Of a DNA stretch of 64,000 nt, positions 22,808 to 31,074 are shown piece by piece. Made by a program: the position numbers and the translations under genes. Under the pieces are notes generated by a model that had not been told where the DNA came from, searched no databases, and saw only the letters and a program-made list of their open reading frames with translations. Each line of letters begins with the position of its first letter. Positions within the stretch are counted from its first letter, which is position 1. The stretch is from Agrococcus sp. ARC_14 (GTDB taxonomy: Bacteria; Actinomycetota; Actinomycetes; Actinomycetales; Microbacteriaceae), in the NCBI RefSeq assembly GCF_022436485.1, contig NZ_JAKUDO010000001.1, positions 434,001 to 498,000 of the forward strand. Direction: 5' to 3'.

Positions 22808-23440
22808 CTAGCCGACGCCGAACGCGCGGCGCCGGGTGTCGACGTCATCGATGACGTCCAGCGCTGCTCGCGCGAGATCCCCGCGGGCCATGCGCATGCT
22901 CCGCACGTTCGCCGCCTCGCGCATCCGGTACGAGCCGAGTCCGGGGCCGTCGGTGAGCGCGGGCGGCCGGAGCACGGTCCAGTCGCGGTCGCTGCGGGCC
23001 AGCGTCTGCTCCATCTCGCCGAGGTCGGCGTAGACGTTGCGGTACACGACTCGAACGAGCGGCAGCACGCTCGCGCGGAACCACCACGGTTCGCCGGACG
23101 CCCCGCGCAGCACTGGCTGCGCGCTCAGGGCCACCACGCGCATCACGCCGGTGTCGGCCATCGTCCGGAGGATGCTGCGCGTCGCGGGCGCGCAGATCGC
23201 GGCGGTCCGGTCGCGGCCGGTCGGGCCGAGCGCCGACACCACGGCGTCTGCCCCGGAGATGGAAGGCTCGAGCGTCGTCGGGTCGTTGAGGTCGCCGACC
23301 TCGACACGAAGGTTCGCGCGCGCGGGATCGAATCGGACCGGCTGGCGAACGACGGCGGTCACGTCGTGACCGCGGTCGAGCGCCTGGCGCACGATGAGGC
23401 GACCGGTTCTTCCGGATGCGCCGAAGATCGTGATCCTCAC
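22808..23440 (-). CDS. NAD(P)-binding oxidoreductase (NmrA/atypical SDR type)
   Basis: A 210-residue Rossmann protein. GTG at 23440 overlaps the upstream stop in the GTGA pattern, and the protein begins directly with the dinucleotide motif VRITIFGASGRTGRLIVRQAL. Then come VEVGDLNDPTTLEPSISGADAVVSALGP and WTVLRPPALTDGPG, typical of atypical short-chain dehydrogenases such as the NAD(P)H-binding/BVR-B type. Substrate unknown. It is translationally coupled to the membrane protein gene upstream and divergent from the XRE regulator. Confidence 0.83.
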   Translation of the reverse strand: MRITIFGASGRTGRLIVRQALDRGHDVTAVVRQPVRFDPARANLRVEVGDLNDPTTLEPSISGADAVVSALGPTGRDRTAAICAPATRSILRTMADTGVMRVVALSAQPVLRGASGEPWWFRASVLPLVRVVYRNVYADLGEMEQTLARSDRDWTVLRPPALTDGPGLGSYRMREAANVRSMRMARGDLARAALDVIDDVDTRRRAFGVG

Positions 23441-23907
23441 CGAGTGCCGCCTGCCGGCGCAACGAGCGGCGCCTCGGGGGCGATCCGGCGCAGGCCCACC
23501 AGCTCGACCGTCGCGAAGACGGCCACGAGCGCCGCGCCGAAGAGGAGGAAGCCCACTCCTGCCGCGGTGAGGGGGATCCATCCGCTCACGGTCAACAGCG
23601 CAAGCCCGATCGCGCTGAGGCCGTTGACCGTCGCGATGACGGCGGCCGCGCGTCGCGTGATCACCGGGTAGCCGGCGGTGAGCAGCACGCATGCTCCTCC
23701 GCCGATCATCGCGACGCCGAACGGGATCGACCAGCTCGTCGGAAAGCCGAGCGGGGCGGCCAGGGCGCCCGAGGTGGCGAGCAGCACGACGCCGAACACC
23801 GCGGTGCTCCATCCGTCGATGCGCAGAGACCTGCGGAGGCGATGCTGCGAGTGAGGCGGGCTCGATGCTGCGGAGTGATGGTCCATGGGACTGGTCGATG
23901 TGGTCAT
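23437..23907 (-). CDS. four-helix membrane protein of unknown function
   Basis: A 156-residue protein: a hydrophilic, His/Ser-rich N-terminus of about 35 residues, then four helices (TAVFGVVLLATSGALAAPLG; IPFGVAMIGGGACVLLTAGY; AAVIATVNGLSAIGLALLTV; AAGVGFLLFGAALVAVFATVELVGL). I do not recognise the family beyond a general four-TM integral membrane protein. A second possible start lies seven codons in. It overlaps the NAD(P)-binding gene and faces the XRE regulator across an inverted repeat. Confidence 0.75.
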   Translation of the reverse strand: MTTSTSPMDHHSAASSPPHSQHRLRRSLRIDGWSTAVFGVVLLATSGALAAPLGFPTSWSIPFGVAMIGGGACVLLTAGYPVITRRAAAVIATVNGLSAIGLALLTVSGWIPLTAAGVGFLLFGAALVAVFATVELVGLRRIAPEAPLVAPAGGTR

Positions 23908-23926
23908 GAGTCCACCCTCGACGCCG

Positions 23927-23949
23927 GAGGTTAGCGAATCAATAACCTC
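23927..23949. promoter_or_regulatory. inverted repeat operator, GAGGTTA-N9-TAACCTC
   Basis: A perfect 7-bp inverted repeat with a nine-base spacer lies midway between the divergent membrane protein gene (start 23907) and the XRE regulator (start 23992). The spacer is AT-rich compared with the surroundings. It is a natural candidate operator for the XRE protein, controlling both directions. Confidence 0.65.
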
Positions 23950-23991
23950 ACAGGTCATGGTCTCGACGTGCCGTCCGGCTAGCGTGGGACG

Positions 23992-24870
23992 ATGCCGAAT
24001 CGAGCAGCACGTGCAGGGGCGGATGCGTCTACCGTCGGCGAGCTCCTGCGTGCGGCGCGCTCCCGTCGCCGCCTGAGCCAGCTCGACCTCGCGAGCACTG
24101 CCGACGTCTCGACCCGGCATCTGTCCTATCTCGAGACCGGCCGCGCGCAGCCGAGTCGCGAGATGCTCGCGCGGCTCGCCGAGGTGCTCGAGCTGACGCT
24201 GCGTGAGCGGAATCGGATGCTGATCGCCGCCGGCTACGCGCCGGCCTACCGCGAGACGCCGTTGTCCGAGCCGAGCATGTCTGCCATTCGGGAGGCCGTG
24301 GACGTCATGCTCACGGCCCACGAGCCGTTTCCCGCCGTCGCGATCGACCGTTCGTGGAACATCGTCGCCGCCAACCGGGGCATGCGGGTGCTGATGTCGG
24401 ACAGCCCGCCTGCGCTGAGCTCGCCCGTGCCGAACGTGTTCCGTCTCGTGCTCCACCCCGACGGGCTGCTCCCATCGCTGACGAACGCCGACCAGGTGCG
24501 AGCTGCCATGCTCGACCAGCTTCGACGCCAGCTCGAGGCCACCGACGACGAGGAGCTGCGGCGCATCTACGAAGAGGTCGAGGCATACCCTGCGCCGGCA
24601 CGGGGCATGCAGGAATCCGAGCATCTGCCCGAGAGCCCGATCCAGGTGCCGCTCCGGATCCGCACGCCGCACGGAGATCTGACCCTGTTCAGCACGATGA
24701 CGACCTTCGGAACTCCCGCCGACGTGACCGTCGCCGAGCTCGCGCTCGAGTTCTTCTACCCGCTCGACGCATCCAGCGACCGGATCCTTCGGGGGCTCGC
24801 CGACGCTGCACCTGCGGGCGACGACATCGTGCCCGACCCTGCGGACGCGCGGACTACGAGCAGGAAGTAG
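23992..24870 (+). CDS. XRE family regulator with MmyB-like ligand domain
   Basis: A 292-residue transcription factor. The N-terminal HTH is of the XRE type: LRAARSRRRLSQLDLASTADVSTRHLSYLETGRAQPSREML. From about residue 105 the MmyB-like PAS-related domain begins (PFPAVAIDRSWNIVAANRGMRVL ... NVFRLVLHPDGLLP). It ends with TPHGDLTLFSTMTTFGTPADVTVAELALEFFYPLD. Such domains bind small hydrophobic ligands, often fatty acids, in characterised relatives. It is divergent from a membrane protein/NAD(P)-binding oxidoreductase pair, which it probably controls. Confidence 0.88.
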   Translation: MPNRAARAGADASTVGELLRAARSRRRLSQLDLASTADVSTRHLSYLETGRAQPSREMLARLAEVLELTLRERNRMLIAAGYAPAYRETPLSEPSMSAIREAVDVMLTAHEPFPAVAIDRSWNIVAANRGMRVLMSDSPPALSSPVPNVFRLVLHPDGLLPSLTNADQVRAAMLDQLRRQLEATDDEELRRIYEEVEAYPAPARGMQESEHLPESPIQVPLRIRTPHGDLTLFSTMTTFGTPADVTVAELALEFFYPLDASSDRILRGLADAAPAGDDIVPDPADARTTSRK

Positions 24871-24970
24871 TGCTTTGAGCACGACCCCCGAAGCGCCCGC
24901 GCACTGCTCGGTCGCGTAGGCACGTGCGCTGTCGTTCTGCTCCGTGCTTCGCCGCGCCTGAGAAGCCGGG

Positions 24971-27034
24971 TCAGGCCGCCTGCGTCTTCGCGACGTAGGT
25001 CAGCAGGTCGTACTGCGCGACCGTCTCGTCGCGCTGGTTCGTGAGCACCGCATCCCACCGCACCTCGCCGTACTCGTCGGTCTCGCGCGGCGTGATCTGC
25101 TTGGCCGTGAGCGTGACCCGCAGGCTGTCGCCGGGGGAGACCGGCGTCATGAAGCGCAGGTTGTCGAGGCCGGTGTTCGCCAGCACGGGGCCCGGCGCCG
25201 GCTCGACGAACAGCCCCGCCGCGAACGACAGCAGCAGGTAGCCGTGCGCGACGCGCCCCGGGAAGAACGGGTTCGCCTCGGCCGCCGCCTGATCCATGTG
25301 GGCATAGAAGGTGTCGCCGGTGAACTCGGCGAAGTGCTCGATGTCGTCGAGGGTGATCTCGCGCCGCTCCGAGACCACCCGATCACCGATCTGCAGCTCG
25401 GCCAAGGACTTCCGGAACGGATGCGGGGGCTCGGTCGACGCCGGAGCCCCGGTGTGCCACACCCCGGTGACCGCCGTCAGCATCGCGGGCGATCCCTGCA
25501 CGGCCGTGCGCTGCATGTGGTGCAGCACCGAGCGGATGCCGCCCAGCTCCTCGCCGCCCCCGGCGCGACCGGGGCCGCCGTGCACGAGCATCGGCAGCGG
25601 CGAGCCGTGACCGGTGGAGGCGCGCGCGTCGTCGCGGTCGAGCAGCAGGATGCGGCCGTTGTGCGGCGCGATGCGGCGCGTGAGCTCTGCCACGAAGGCC
25701 GCGTCGTGCGAGGCGACCGAGGTGACGAGGGATCCGCCGCCACGAGCGACGAGCTCGGCGGCCTGCTCGGGCGAGCCGTACTCGACCAGCGACGAGACCG
25801 GGCCGAACGCCTCGATCGTGTGCAGCGCATCCGCCTCTGGATCCTTGAACGCCAGCAGCGTCGGCGCCAGGAAGGCACCGTCCTCTGCCAGCCCCATCGA
25901 GCCGTCGGCCAGCCGCACCTCGCCGGCGTCGCCGCCGACCACGATCTGCCCGCCGCCCTCGCGCAGCTTCATGACCTGCTGCAGCACCTCGTCGCGCTGC
26001 TCGGTGGAGGCGAGCGGCCCCATCGTGACGCCCTCGCCCCGCGGGTCGCCGACGACCACCTTCGCGGCGATGCGCTCGCGCACGGCCGTTGCCACCGCAT
26101 CCGTCATGCCCGTCGGCACGATCGCGCGCCGGATCGCGGTGCACTTCTGGCCGGCCTTCGAGGTCATCTCGGTGACGAGGCCGCGCACGAAGGCGTCGAA
26201 CTCGGGGGTGCCTTCGGTCGCGTCGGGGCCGAGCACGGAAGCGTTGATCGAGTCGGTCTCGGCGGTGAAGCGCACGCCGCGGGCCTGCACCGCGTCGTGG
26301 CGGCGCAGCGAGTCGGCGGTGGAGGCGCTGCCGGTGAAGCCGACCGTGTCGCCGAGCCGCAGGTGGTCCATCAGGTCGCGGGCGGAGCCGTTGACGATCT
26401 GGATCGCGCCAGCGGGCAGCAGGCCGGACTCGGCGAGGATGCGCACCATGTGCTCGGCGACGAAGCCGGTGGGTGTCGCGGGCTTGATGAGCGTGGGCAT
26501 GCCGGCGAGGAACGCCGGCGCGAGCTTCTCGAGCGAGCCCCAGACCGGGAAGTTGAAGGCGTTGATCTGCACCGCGACGCCCGGCAGGGTCGTGCAGATG
26601 TGGCGGGCGAGGAAGGAGCCGTCCTTTGACAGGACTTCGACCGCGCCGTCGAGGTAGATCGTCGACTGGGGCATCTCGCGCCGGCCCTTCGACGAGTAGG
26701 TGAAGAGCACGCCGATGCCGCCGTCGATGTCGACCCAGGCGTCGTTCGCGGTGGCGCCGGCCTGGAAGCTGAGGCCGTAGAGCTCCTGCTTGCGCTCGGT
26801 GAGCGCGAGCGCGAACTGCTTCAGCAGGATCGCGCGCTCGTGGAAGGTGAGGGGCGCCAGGCTGTGCTGGCCGACGATGCGGGCGTGGTCGAGCGCGGCG
26901 GCGGTGTCGAGACCGGTGGCGCTGACGCGCACGACCTCATCACCCGTGGATGCGTCGCGTACGACGGTCGCGTCGGTCGCGTCGGTGGGCTCCCACCAGG
27001 AGTCCTGGATGTAGCTGGGCAGCAGTCGGGTCAT
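24971..27034 (-). CDS. paaZ: bifunctional oxepin-CoA hydrolase / semialdehyde dehydrogenase
   Basis: The ring-opening enzyme of phenylacetate breakdown (687 residues). Residues 1 to about 515 are an aldehyde dehydrogenase domain with FTAETDSINASVLGPD and the cysteine segment SKAGQKCTAIRRAIV. From about 545 an R-specific enoyl-CoA hydratase (MaoC) domain follows, with FTGDTFYAHMDQAAAEANPFFPGRVAHGYLLLSFAAGLF carrying the Asp/His pair. ATG at 27034 has GAGGAG eight bases upstream. It is the last gene of paaJFHZ, separated from paaH by 136 bp with a long inverted repeat. Confidence 0.95.
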   Translation of the reverse strand: MTRLLPSYIQDSWWEPTDATDATVVRDASTGDEVVRVSATGLDTAAALDHARIVGQHSLAPLTFHERAILLKQFALALTERKQELYGLSFQAGATANDAWVDIDGGIGVLFTYSSKGRREMPQSTIYLDGAVEVLSKDGSFLARHICTTLPGVAVQINAFNFPVWGSLEKLAPAFLAGMPTLIKPATPTGFVAEHMVRILAESGLLPAGAIQIVNGSARDLMDHLRLGDTVGFTGSASTADSLRRHDAVQARGVRFTAETDSINASVLGPDATEGTPEFDAFVRGLVTEMTSKAGQKCTAIRRAIVPTGMTDAVATAVRERIAAKVVVGDPRGEGVTMGPLASTEQRDEVLQQVMKLREGGGQIVVGGDAGEVRLADGSMGLAEDGAFLAPTLLAFKDPEADALHTIEAFGPVSSLVEYGSPEQAAELVARGGGSLVTSVASHDAAFVAELTRRIAPHNGRILLLDRDDARASTGHGSPLPMLVHGGPGRAGGGEELGGIRSVLHHMQRTAVQGSPAMLTAVTGVWHTGAPASTEPPHPFRKSLAELQIGDRVVSERREITLDDIEHFAEFTGDTFYAHMDQAAAEANPFFPGRVAHGYLLLSFAAGLFVEPAPGPVLANTGLDNLRFMTPVSPGDSLRVTLTAKQITPRETDEYGEVRWDAVLTNQRDETVAQYDLLTYVAKTQAA

Positions 27035-27064
27035 CGTCGGCTCCTCGTCTCGGCGGACCCCGAT

Positions 27065-27156
27065 GCACAACGCAAGCCGGATCGGCTCGAACCGGGGCGG
27101 AACTCGCCGATCGCCCCGCGGGGGCGCGACACGGCGGATGCGGGCTTGCGTTGTGC
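27065..27156. repeat. long-loop inverted repeat inside the paaJFHZ operon
   Basis: GCACAACGCAAGCC (27065-27078) returns perfectly as GGCTTGCGTTGTGC (27143-27156). The 64-base loop holds a second stem, GGGGCG...CGCCCC. The element fills the paaH-paaZ gap. The arms are unrelated in sequence to the other long dyads of this window. Confidence 0.82.
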
Positions 27157-27170
27157 GGGGCGGGGGTGGG

Positions 27171-28064
27171 TCACGGTGCAGTCCAGTCGTAGAAGCCGCG
27201 GCCGGCCTTCTTGCCGAGGCGGCCCTCGGCGACCATGTCGCGCAGCAGCTGCGGGGGTGCGAAGCGCTCGCCCAGATCGCGGTGCAGCTGCTCGGCGATG
27301 CCGAGCCGCACGTCGAGCCCCACGATGTCGGTGGTGCGCAGCGGCCCGGCCGGGTGCTTGTAGCCGAGCTCCATGGCCGCGTCGATGTCGCCGGGGCTCG
27401 CCACGCCCTCCTCGACCATGCGGATCGCCTCCAGGCCCAGCGCGACACCGAGTCGTGAGCTCGCGAAGCCCGGCGCATCGTGCACGGTCACGGGCGTCTT
27501 GCCGAGCGCCTCCACCCAGGCACGCGCGTCGTTCGCGAGCGCCGGGGCGGAGGCGTCGCCCAGCACGATCTCCACCAGCGCGGATGCGGGCACCGGGTTG
27601 AAGAAGTGCAGCCCTAGGAAGCGCTCGGGGCGGGTCAGCCTCGCCGCCAGCCGATCGATGGAGATGGAGGAGGTGTTGCTCGCCAGCGCCGCGCGGTCGG
27701 CCAGGACCGCCTCGACGCGCGCCAGCGCATCCGCCTTCAGCCCCTCATCCTCGGGCACGGCCTCGATCACGAGGCCGCTGTCGGTGAAGGCGTCGACGTC
27801 GAGGGCGACCGTGATGCGGCCCTCGAGCTCGACCAGCGGCTCGGACCAGCCGCGCTCGACGCTCGCGCGCAGGCTCTCGGTCACGCGGCCGCGGGCGGCG
27901 TCGGCCGCGGCGGCGTCGCGCTCGACGATGATCACCTGGCTGCCGGCCAGCACGAAGGCGTGCGCGATGCCGGCACCCATGCGGCCGCCGCCCAACACCC
28001 CGACGCGCTCGGGCGCGCCTGCGCCGACCACGGCATCCGTGTCGTCGATCTGCTGCTCGGTCAT
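27171..28064 (-). CDS. paaH: 3-hydroxyacyl-CoA (3-hydroxyadipyl-CoA) dehydrogenase
   Basis: A 297-residue NAD-dependent dehydrogenase for the beta-oxidation part of the pathway. The N-terminal Rossmann motif is VGVLGGGRMGAGIAHAFVLAG. The catalytic region is LASNTSSISIDRLA and RFLGLHFFNPVPASALVEIV (His of the His/Glu pair). The C-terminal dimer domain contains MELGYKHPAGPLRTTDIVGLD and GRKAGRGFYDW-like GKKAGRGFYDW. ATG at 28064 overlaps the paaF stop (ATGA). The long upstream open frame is paaF shadow. Confidence 0.93.
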   Translation of the reverse strand: MTEQQIDDTDAVVGAGAPERVGVLGGGRMGAGIAHAFVLAGSQVIIVERDAAAADAARGRVTESLRASVERGWSEPLVELEGRITVALDVDAFTDSGLVIEAVPEDEGLKADALARVEAVLADRAALASNTSSISIDRLAARLTRPERFLGLHFFNPVPASALVEIVLGDASAPALANDARAWVEALGKTPVTVHDAPGFASSRLGVALGLEAIRMVEEGVASPGDIDAAMELGYKHPAGPLRTTDIVGLDVRLGIAEQLHRDLGERFAPPQLLRDMVAEGRLGKKAGRGFYDWTAP

Positions 28065-28834
28065 CGCCGCGCCTTCCCCTCGGTGGCGGCCCCGGTCGAT
28101 CGGCTGCGCCGCTCGAGGAACGCCGTCATGCGGCGCTGCTTCTCGTCGCTCTCGAACAGCACGGCCTGCTCCTGCAGCTCGATGGCGGGATGCGCGCTCG
28201 CGGGGGCGAGCAGCGTGCGCTTCGTCGCCTGCGTAGCGGCGGGGTCGAGCTTCGCGATGCGCTCGGCGATCTCGGTGGCGCGGGCGAGCGCGGCCTCGGG
28301 TTCGAGCACAGCGCTCACGAGGCCCGCGGTGAGCGCCTCGCCGGCGCTGAGCAGCCGGCCGGTCAGGAGCATCTCGCTCGCGACCGCGTCGCCGACGATC
28401 TGCGGCAGCCGCCAGGTGGCGCCGGCGGCGGCGATGATGCCGAGGCCCGTCTCGGGGTTGCCGATCTGCAGCGTCGGCGTGCCGATGCGGATGTCGGCGG
28501 CGTAGGCGAGCTCTGCGCCGCCGCCGAGCGCGTAGCCCTCGAGCACGGCGATCACCGGCATCGGCAGGGCGCGGATGCGCTGGAAGCAGCGGGTGTTGAT
28601 GCCCGCGAGCGCGTCGGGGGCGCGGCGCTCGCGCAGCTGCGCGATGTCGGCGCCGGCCGCGAAGTCGCCGCCGCTGCCGGCGAGCACGAGCGTGCGCCGC
28701 TCGACCTCGAGCCGGGCGCAGAGCGCGTGCAGCGCGTCGACGAGCTCCTGGTCGATGGCGTTGCGCTTCTCGGGTCGGTCGAGGGTGGCGAGCAGGTGGC
28801 TGCCGCGATCCTCGATGCGGAGGCTGGTGCTCAT
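28061..28834 (-). CDS. paaF: enoyl-CoA hydratase of phenylacetate pathway
   Basis: A 257-residue crotonase. The oxyanion-hole segment FAAGADIAQL and the second segment GYALGGGAELAYAADIRIG with NPETGLGIIAAAGATWRLPQIVG (catalytic Glu) are those of PaaF-type 2,3-dehydroadipyl-CoA hydratases. ATG 28834 was chosen over a frame extending to 28873. Coupled by ATGA overlap to paaH. A 130-bp gap containing an inverted repeat separates it from paaJ. Confidence 0.9.
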   Translation of the reverse strand: MSTSLRIEDRGSHLLATLDRPEKRNAIDQELVDALHALCARLEVERRTLVLAGSGGDFAAGADIAQLRERRAPDALAGINTRCFQRIRALPMPVIAVLEGYALGGGAELAYAADIRIGTPTLQIGNPETGLGIIAAAGATWRLPQIVGDAVASEMLLTGRLLSAGEALTAGLVSAVLEPEAALARATEIAERIAKLDPAATQATKRTLLAPASAHPAIELQEQAVLFESDEKQRRMTAFLERRSRSTGAATEGKARR

Positions 28835-28873
28835 GCGGCGCCCTCGGCCGACTGTCCCGGCAAGGCCGGCCAC

Positions 28874-28934
28874 TCAACCGGTGCAGATCGGCGACGACGC
28901 GATAATCCCGTCGCGTGCGCTCTACACCGGTTGA
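28874..28934. repeat. long-loop inverted repeat between paaJ and paaF
   Basis: TCAACCGGTGCAGA (28874-28887) and TCTACACCGGTTGA (28921-28934) match in 13 of 14 positions. The 33-base loop carries a further GCGACG/CGTCGC-type stem. It occupies the intergenic gap inside the operon, like the element at 27065. Confidence 0.8.
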
Positions 28935-28964
28935 CGGACCGGGCCGTCGTGGCGGTGCGCATGG

Positions 28965-30149
28965 TCACACCCGCTCCAGGATGATCGCGGTGCCCTGGCC
29001 GACGCCGACGCACATGGTGGCGAGGCCTCGGTCGGCGCCCTCGCGCTCCATCCGGCCGAGCAGCGTCACGACCAGCCGCGAGCCCGACGAGCCCAACGGG
29101 TGGCCGAGCGCGATCGCACCGCCGTCGGCGTTCACGATGCTGTCGTCGAGCCCCAGCCGCCGGATCGTGCCGATCGACTGCGTCGCGAAGGCCTCGTTCA
29201 GCTCGACGGCGCCCAGGTCGCCGATCGACAGCCCCGTGCGGGCGAGCAGCTTCTCGGTCGCGGGCACGGGCCCGAGCCCCATGATCTCTGGCGCGATGCC
29301 CGCGCTCGCGCCGCCCACCACGCGAGCGCGCGCGGCAAGGCCCAGCCGCTCGACCGCTGCATCAGAGGCGACGACGATCGCCGACGCACCGTCGTTGAGG
29401 CTGGACGCGTTGCCTGCGGTGACCACGGAGCCACCGGTGACGACGGGCCTCAGGCGCGCCAGCGCATCCTTCGTCGTCTCCCGTCGCGGCCCCTCGTCGA
29501 CCGTCACGTCGCCGGCCTTCGTCGGCACCGCCACGATCTCGTCGGCGAAGCGGCCGGCGTCGATCGCGGCGATGGCGCGCTCGTGGGAGCAGAGCGCGAA
29601 GGCGTCGGCCTGCTCGCGCGTGATGCCGTCGACGCGAGCGACCTCCTCGGCCGTCTCGGGCATCGAGAAGGTGGCCTTGTCGCGGGCCGCGAGCCGCGGG
29701 TTCGTGAAGCGCCAGCCGATCGAGGTGTCGAAGGCCTCGCCGGGCTTGGCCCACGGGCGCTCGGGCTTGGCCTGCACCCAGGGCGCGCGCGTCATCGACT
29801 CGACGCCGCCGGCGATCACGATGTCGGCGTCGCCGGCGCGGATCATCTGCGAGGCCATGATGATCGCCGACATGCCGGAGGAGCACAGGCGGTTGACGGT
29901 CATGCCCGGGATCTCATCGGGCAGCCCCGCCAGCAGCGTGGCCATGCGGGCGACGTTGCGGTTGTCCTCACCGGCCTGGTTGGCGCCGCCGAGGATCACC
30001 TCGTCGATCGTCGCCGGGTCGAGGCCGGCGCGACGCACCGCCTCGCCGACCACGAGCGCAGCCAGGTCGTCGGGGCGGATGCTCGCGAGCGCGCCGCCGT
30101 AGCGGCCGACGGGAGTGCGCACACCTCCGACGAGAAGGGCCTCGGGCAT
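28965..30149 (-). CDS. paaJ: 3-oxoadipyl-CoA / 3-oxo-5,6-dehydrosuberyl-CoA thiolase
   Basis: A 394-residue thiolase that removes acetyl-CoA at the end of the pathway. Key motifs are NRLCSSGMSAI (nucleophile Cys), VIAGGVESMTRAPWV, NEAFATQ and GGAIALGHPLGSSGSR (His). A C-terminal LATMCVGVGQGTAIILE carries the second catalytic Cys. ATG at 30149 has AGGAG six bases upstream. It is the first gene of paaJFHZ, preceded by the second PaaR-type operator. Confidence 0.94.
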   Translation of the reverse strand: MPEALLVGGVRTPVGRYGGALASIRPDDLAALVVGEAVRRAGLDPATIDEVILGGANQAGEDNRNVARMATLLAGLPDEIPGMTVNRLCSSGMSAIIMASQMIRAGDADIVIAGGVESMTRAPWVQAKPERPWAKPGEAFDTSIGWRFTNPRLAARDKATFSMPETAEEVARVDGITREQADAFALCSHERAIAAIDAGRFADEIVAVPTKAGDVTVDEGPRRETTKDALARLRPVVTGGSVVTAGNASSLNDGASAIVVASDAAVERLGLAARARVVGGASAGIAPEIMGLGPVPATEKLLARTGLSIGDLGAVELNEAFATQSIGTIRRLGLDDSIVNADGGAIALGHPLGSSGSRLVVTLLGRMEREGADRGLATMCVGVGQGTAIILERV

Positions 30150-30205
30150 GGGACTCCTGACTCCATCGTCGTGATCACCGAGCGGGCGATGCGCACCGCT
30201 CCACG

Positions 30206-30236
30206 AATTAGTGACCGATCGTTCAGGAATACAGTA
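30206..30236 (-). promoter_or_regulatory. paaJ promoter with PaaR operator
   Basis: AATTAGTGACCGATCGTTCAG (30206-30226) differs from the paaA operator by one base (A to T at the centre, which makes the CGATCG core fully symmetric). On the minus strand a -10-like TACTGTATT lies directly upstream. This links paaJFHZ to the same regulator as paaABCDE. Confidence 0.78.
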
Positions 30237-30279
30237 TGCCCCGCCGGATGCGCTCGCAAGCGCGGGCCCACGGTCTGCG

Positions 30280-30420
30280 TCAGCGCGCGCGGCGGCGGTT
30301 GCCCGCGAAGGAGGCGGTGCCGACGATGAGGCCGCCGATGGCGACCACCGTGATGGTGGCGATGCCGAGCGCCACGAGCGCGGCCTCGGCGGCGGTGAAG
30401 AGCAGTGAGAACATCTCCAT
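30280..30420 (-). CDS. 46-residue single-helix membrane protein
   Basis: A short frame with a plausible ribosome site (AAAGGA about nine bases before ATG 30420). The sequence begins MEMFSLLFTAAEAALVALG, continues as one long hydrophobic helix, and ends in a positively charged tail NRRRAR, which would sit in the cytoplasm. I do not recognise it. It lies alone between the paaJ promoter and a DinB gene. Shortness makes it a moderate call. Confidence 0.55.
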   Translation of the reverse strand: MEMFSLLFTAAEAALVALGIATITVVAIGGLIVGTASFAGNRRRAR

Positions 30421-30537
30421 GATGCGGTTCCTTTCGTCTGCTTCGACGGTAGGAAGAAGGAGTGCCGTGCCGCGTCCCTCCTGGGTCTCGGCGGCCTCAT
30501 CCTCCGGGATGATGTCTGGCGATGGCATGCTGGCTGC

Positions 30538-31059
30538 ATGCCGATCGAGCCCGACACCAAGGACTGGACCTGGGTCCTCCACGAGCGCTGCGCCGAGTGC
30601 GGGTTCGACCCGCTGGCGGTCGACCGCGACGACCTCGGCCGACGCATCCGCCATGCCGCCGCCGCGATGCACCAGCGGCTCCACGGCGATGCGGTGAGCG
30701 AGCGCCCCGACGACGCGACCTGGTCGCCGCTGGAGTACGCGGCGCACGTGCGCGACGTCTGCGGCGTCATGCAGACGCGCCTCGAGCAGCTGCTGGGAGC
30801 GCCCGACCCCGAGTTCGCCAACTGGGATCAGGATCAGGCGGCGATCGACGGCGACTACGCGAGCCTCGAGCCCGAGCACGTGGCCGCCGAGCTCGACCTG
30901 GCTGCCGCGTCGCTCGCAGGCGCGGCGGATGGGGTGCCGTCAGACGCGTGGGAGCGGCCCGGCAGGCGCTCCAACGGCTCGGTCTTCACCGTCGAGACGC
31001 TGCTCGTCTACGCGCTGCACGACCTCGAGCACCACGCGGTCGACGTGACTCGGGCCTGA
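30538..31059 (+). CDS. DinB superfamily protein
   Basis: A 173-residue helical-bundle protein of the DinB/DUF664 superfamily, which includes metal-dependent thiol transferases (bacillithiol/mycothiol S-transferase types). The N-terminus has HERCAECGFDP. The three metal-ligand histidines could be AAAAMHQRL/EYAAHVRDV and ALHDLEHHAVDV. Which small thiol or substrate it uses is unknown. Transcribed alone; it converges with the SDR gene, 15 bases apart. Confidence 0.8.
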   Translation: MPIEPDTKDWTWVLHERCAECGFDPLAVDRDDLGRRIRHAAAAMHQRLHGDAVSERPDDATWSPLEYAAHVRDVCGVMQTRLEQLLGAPDPEFANWDQDQAAIDGDYASLEPEHVAAELDLAAASLAGAADGVPSDAWERPGRRSNGSVFTVETLLVYALHDLEHHAVDVTRA

Positions 31060-31074
31060 TCCGGCGTCCGCCGG

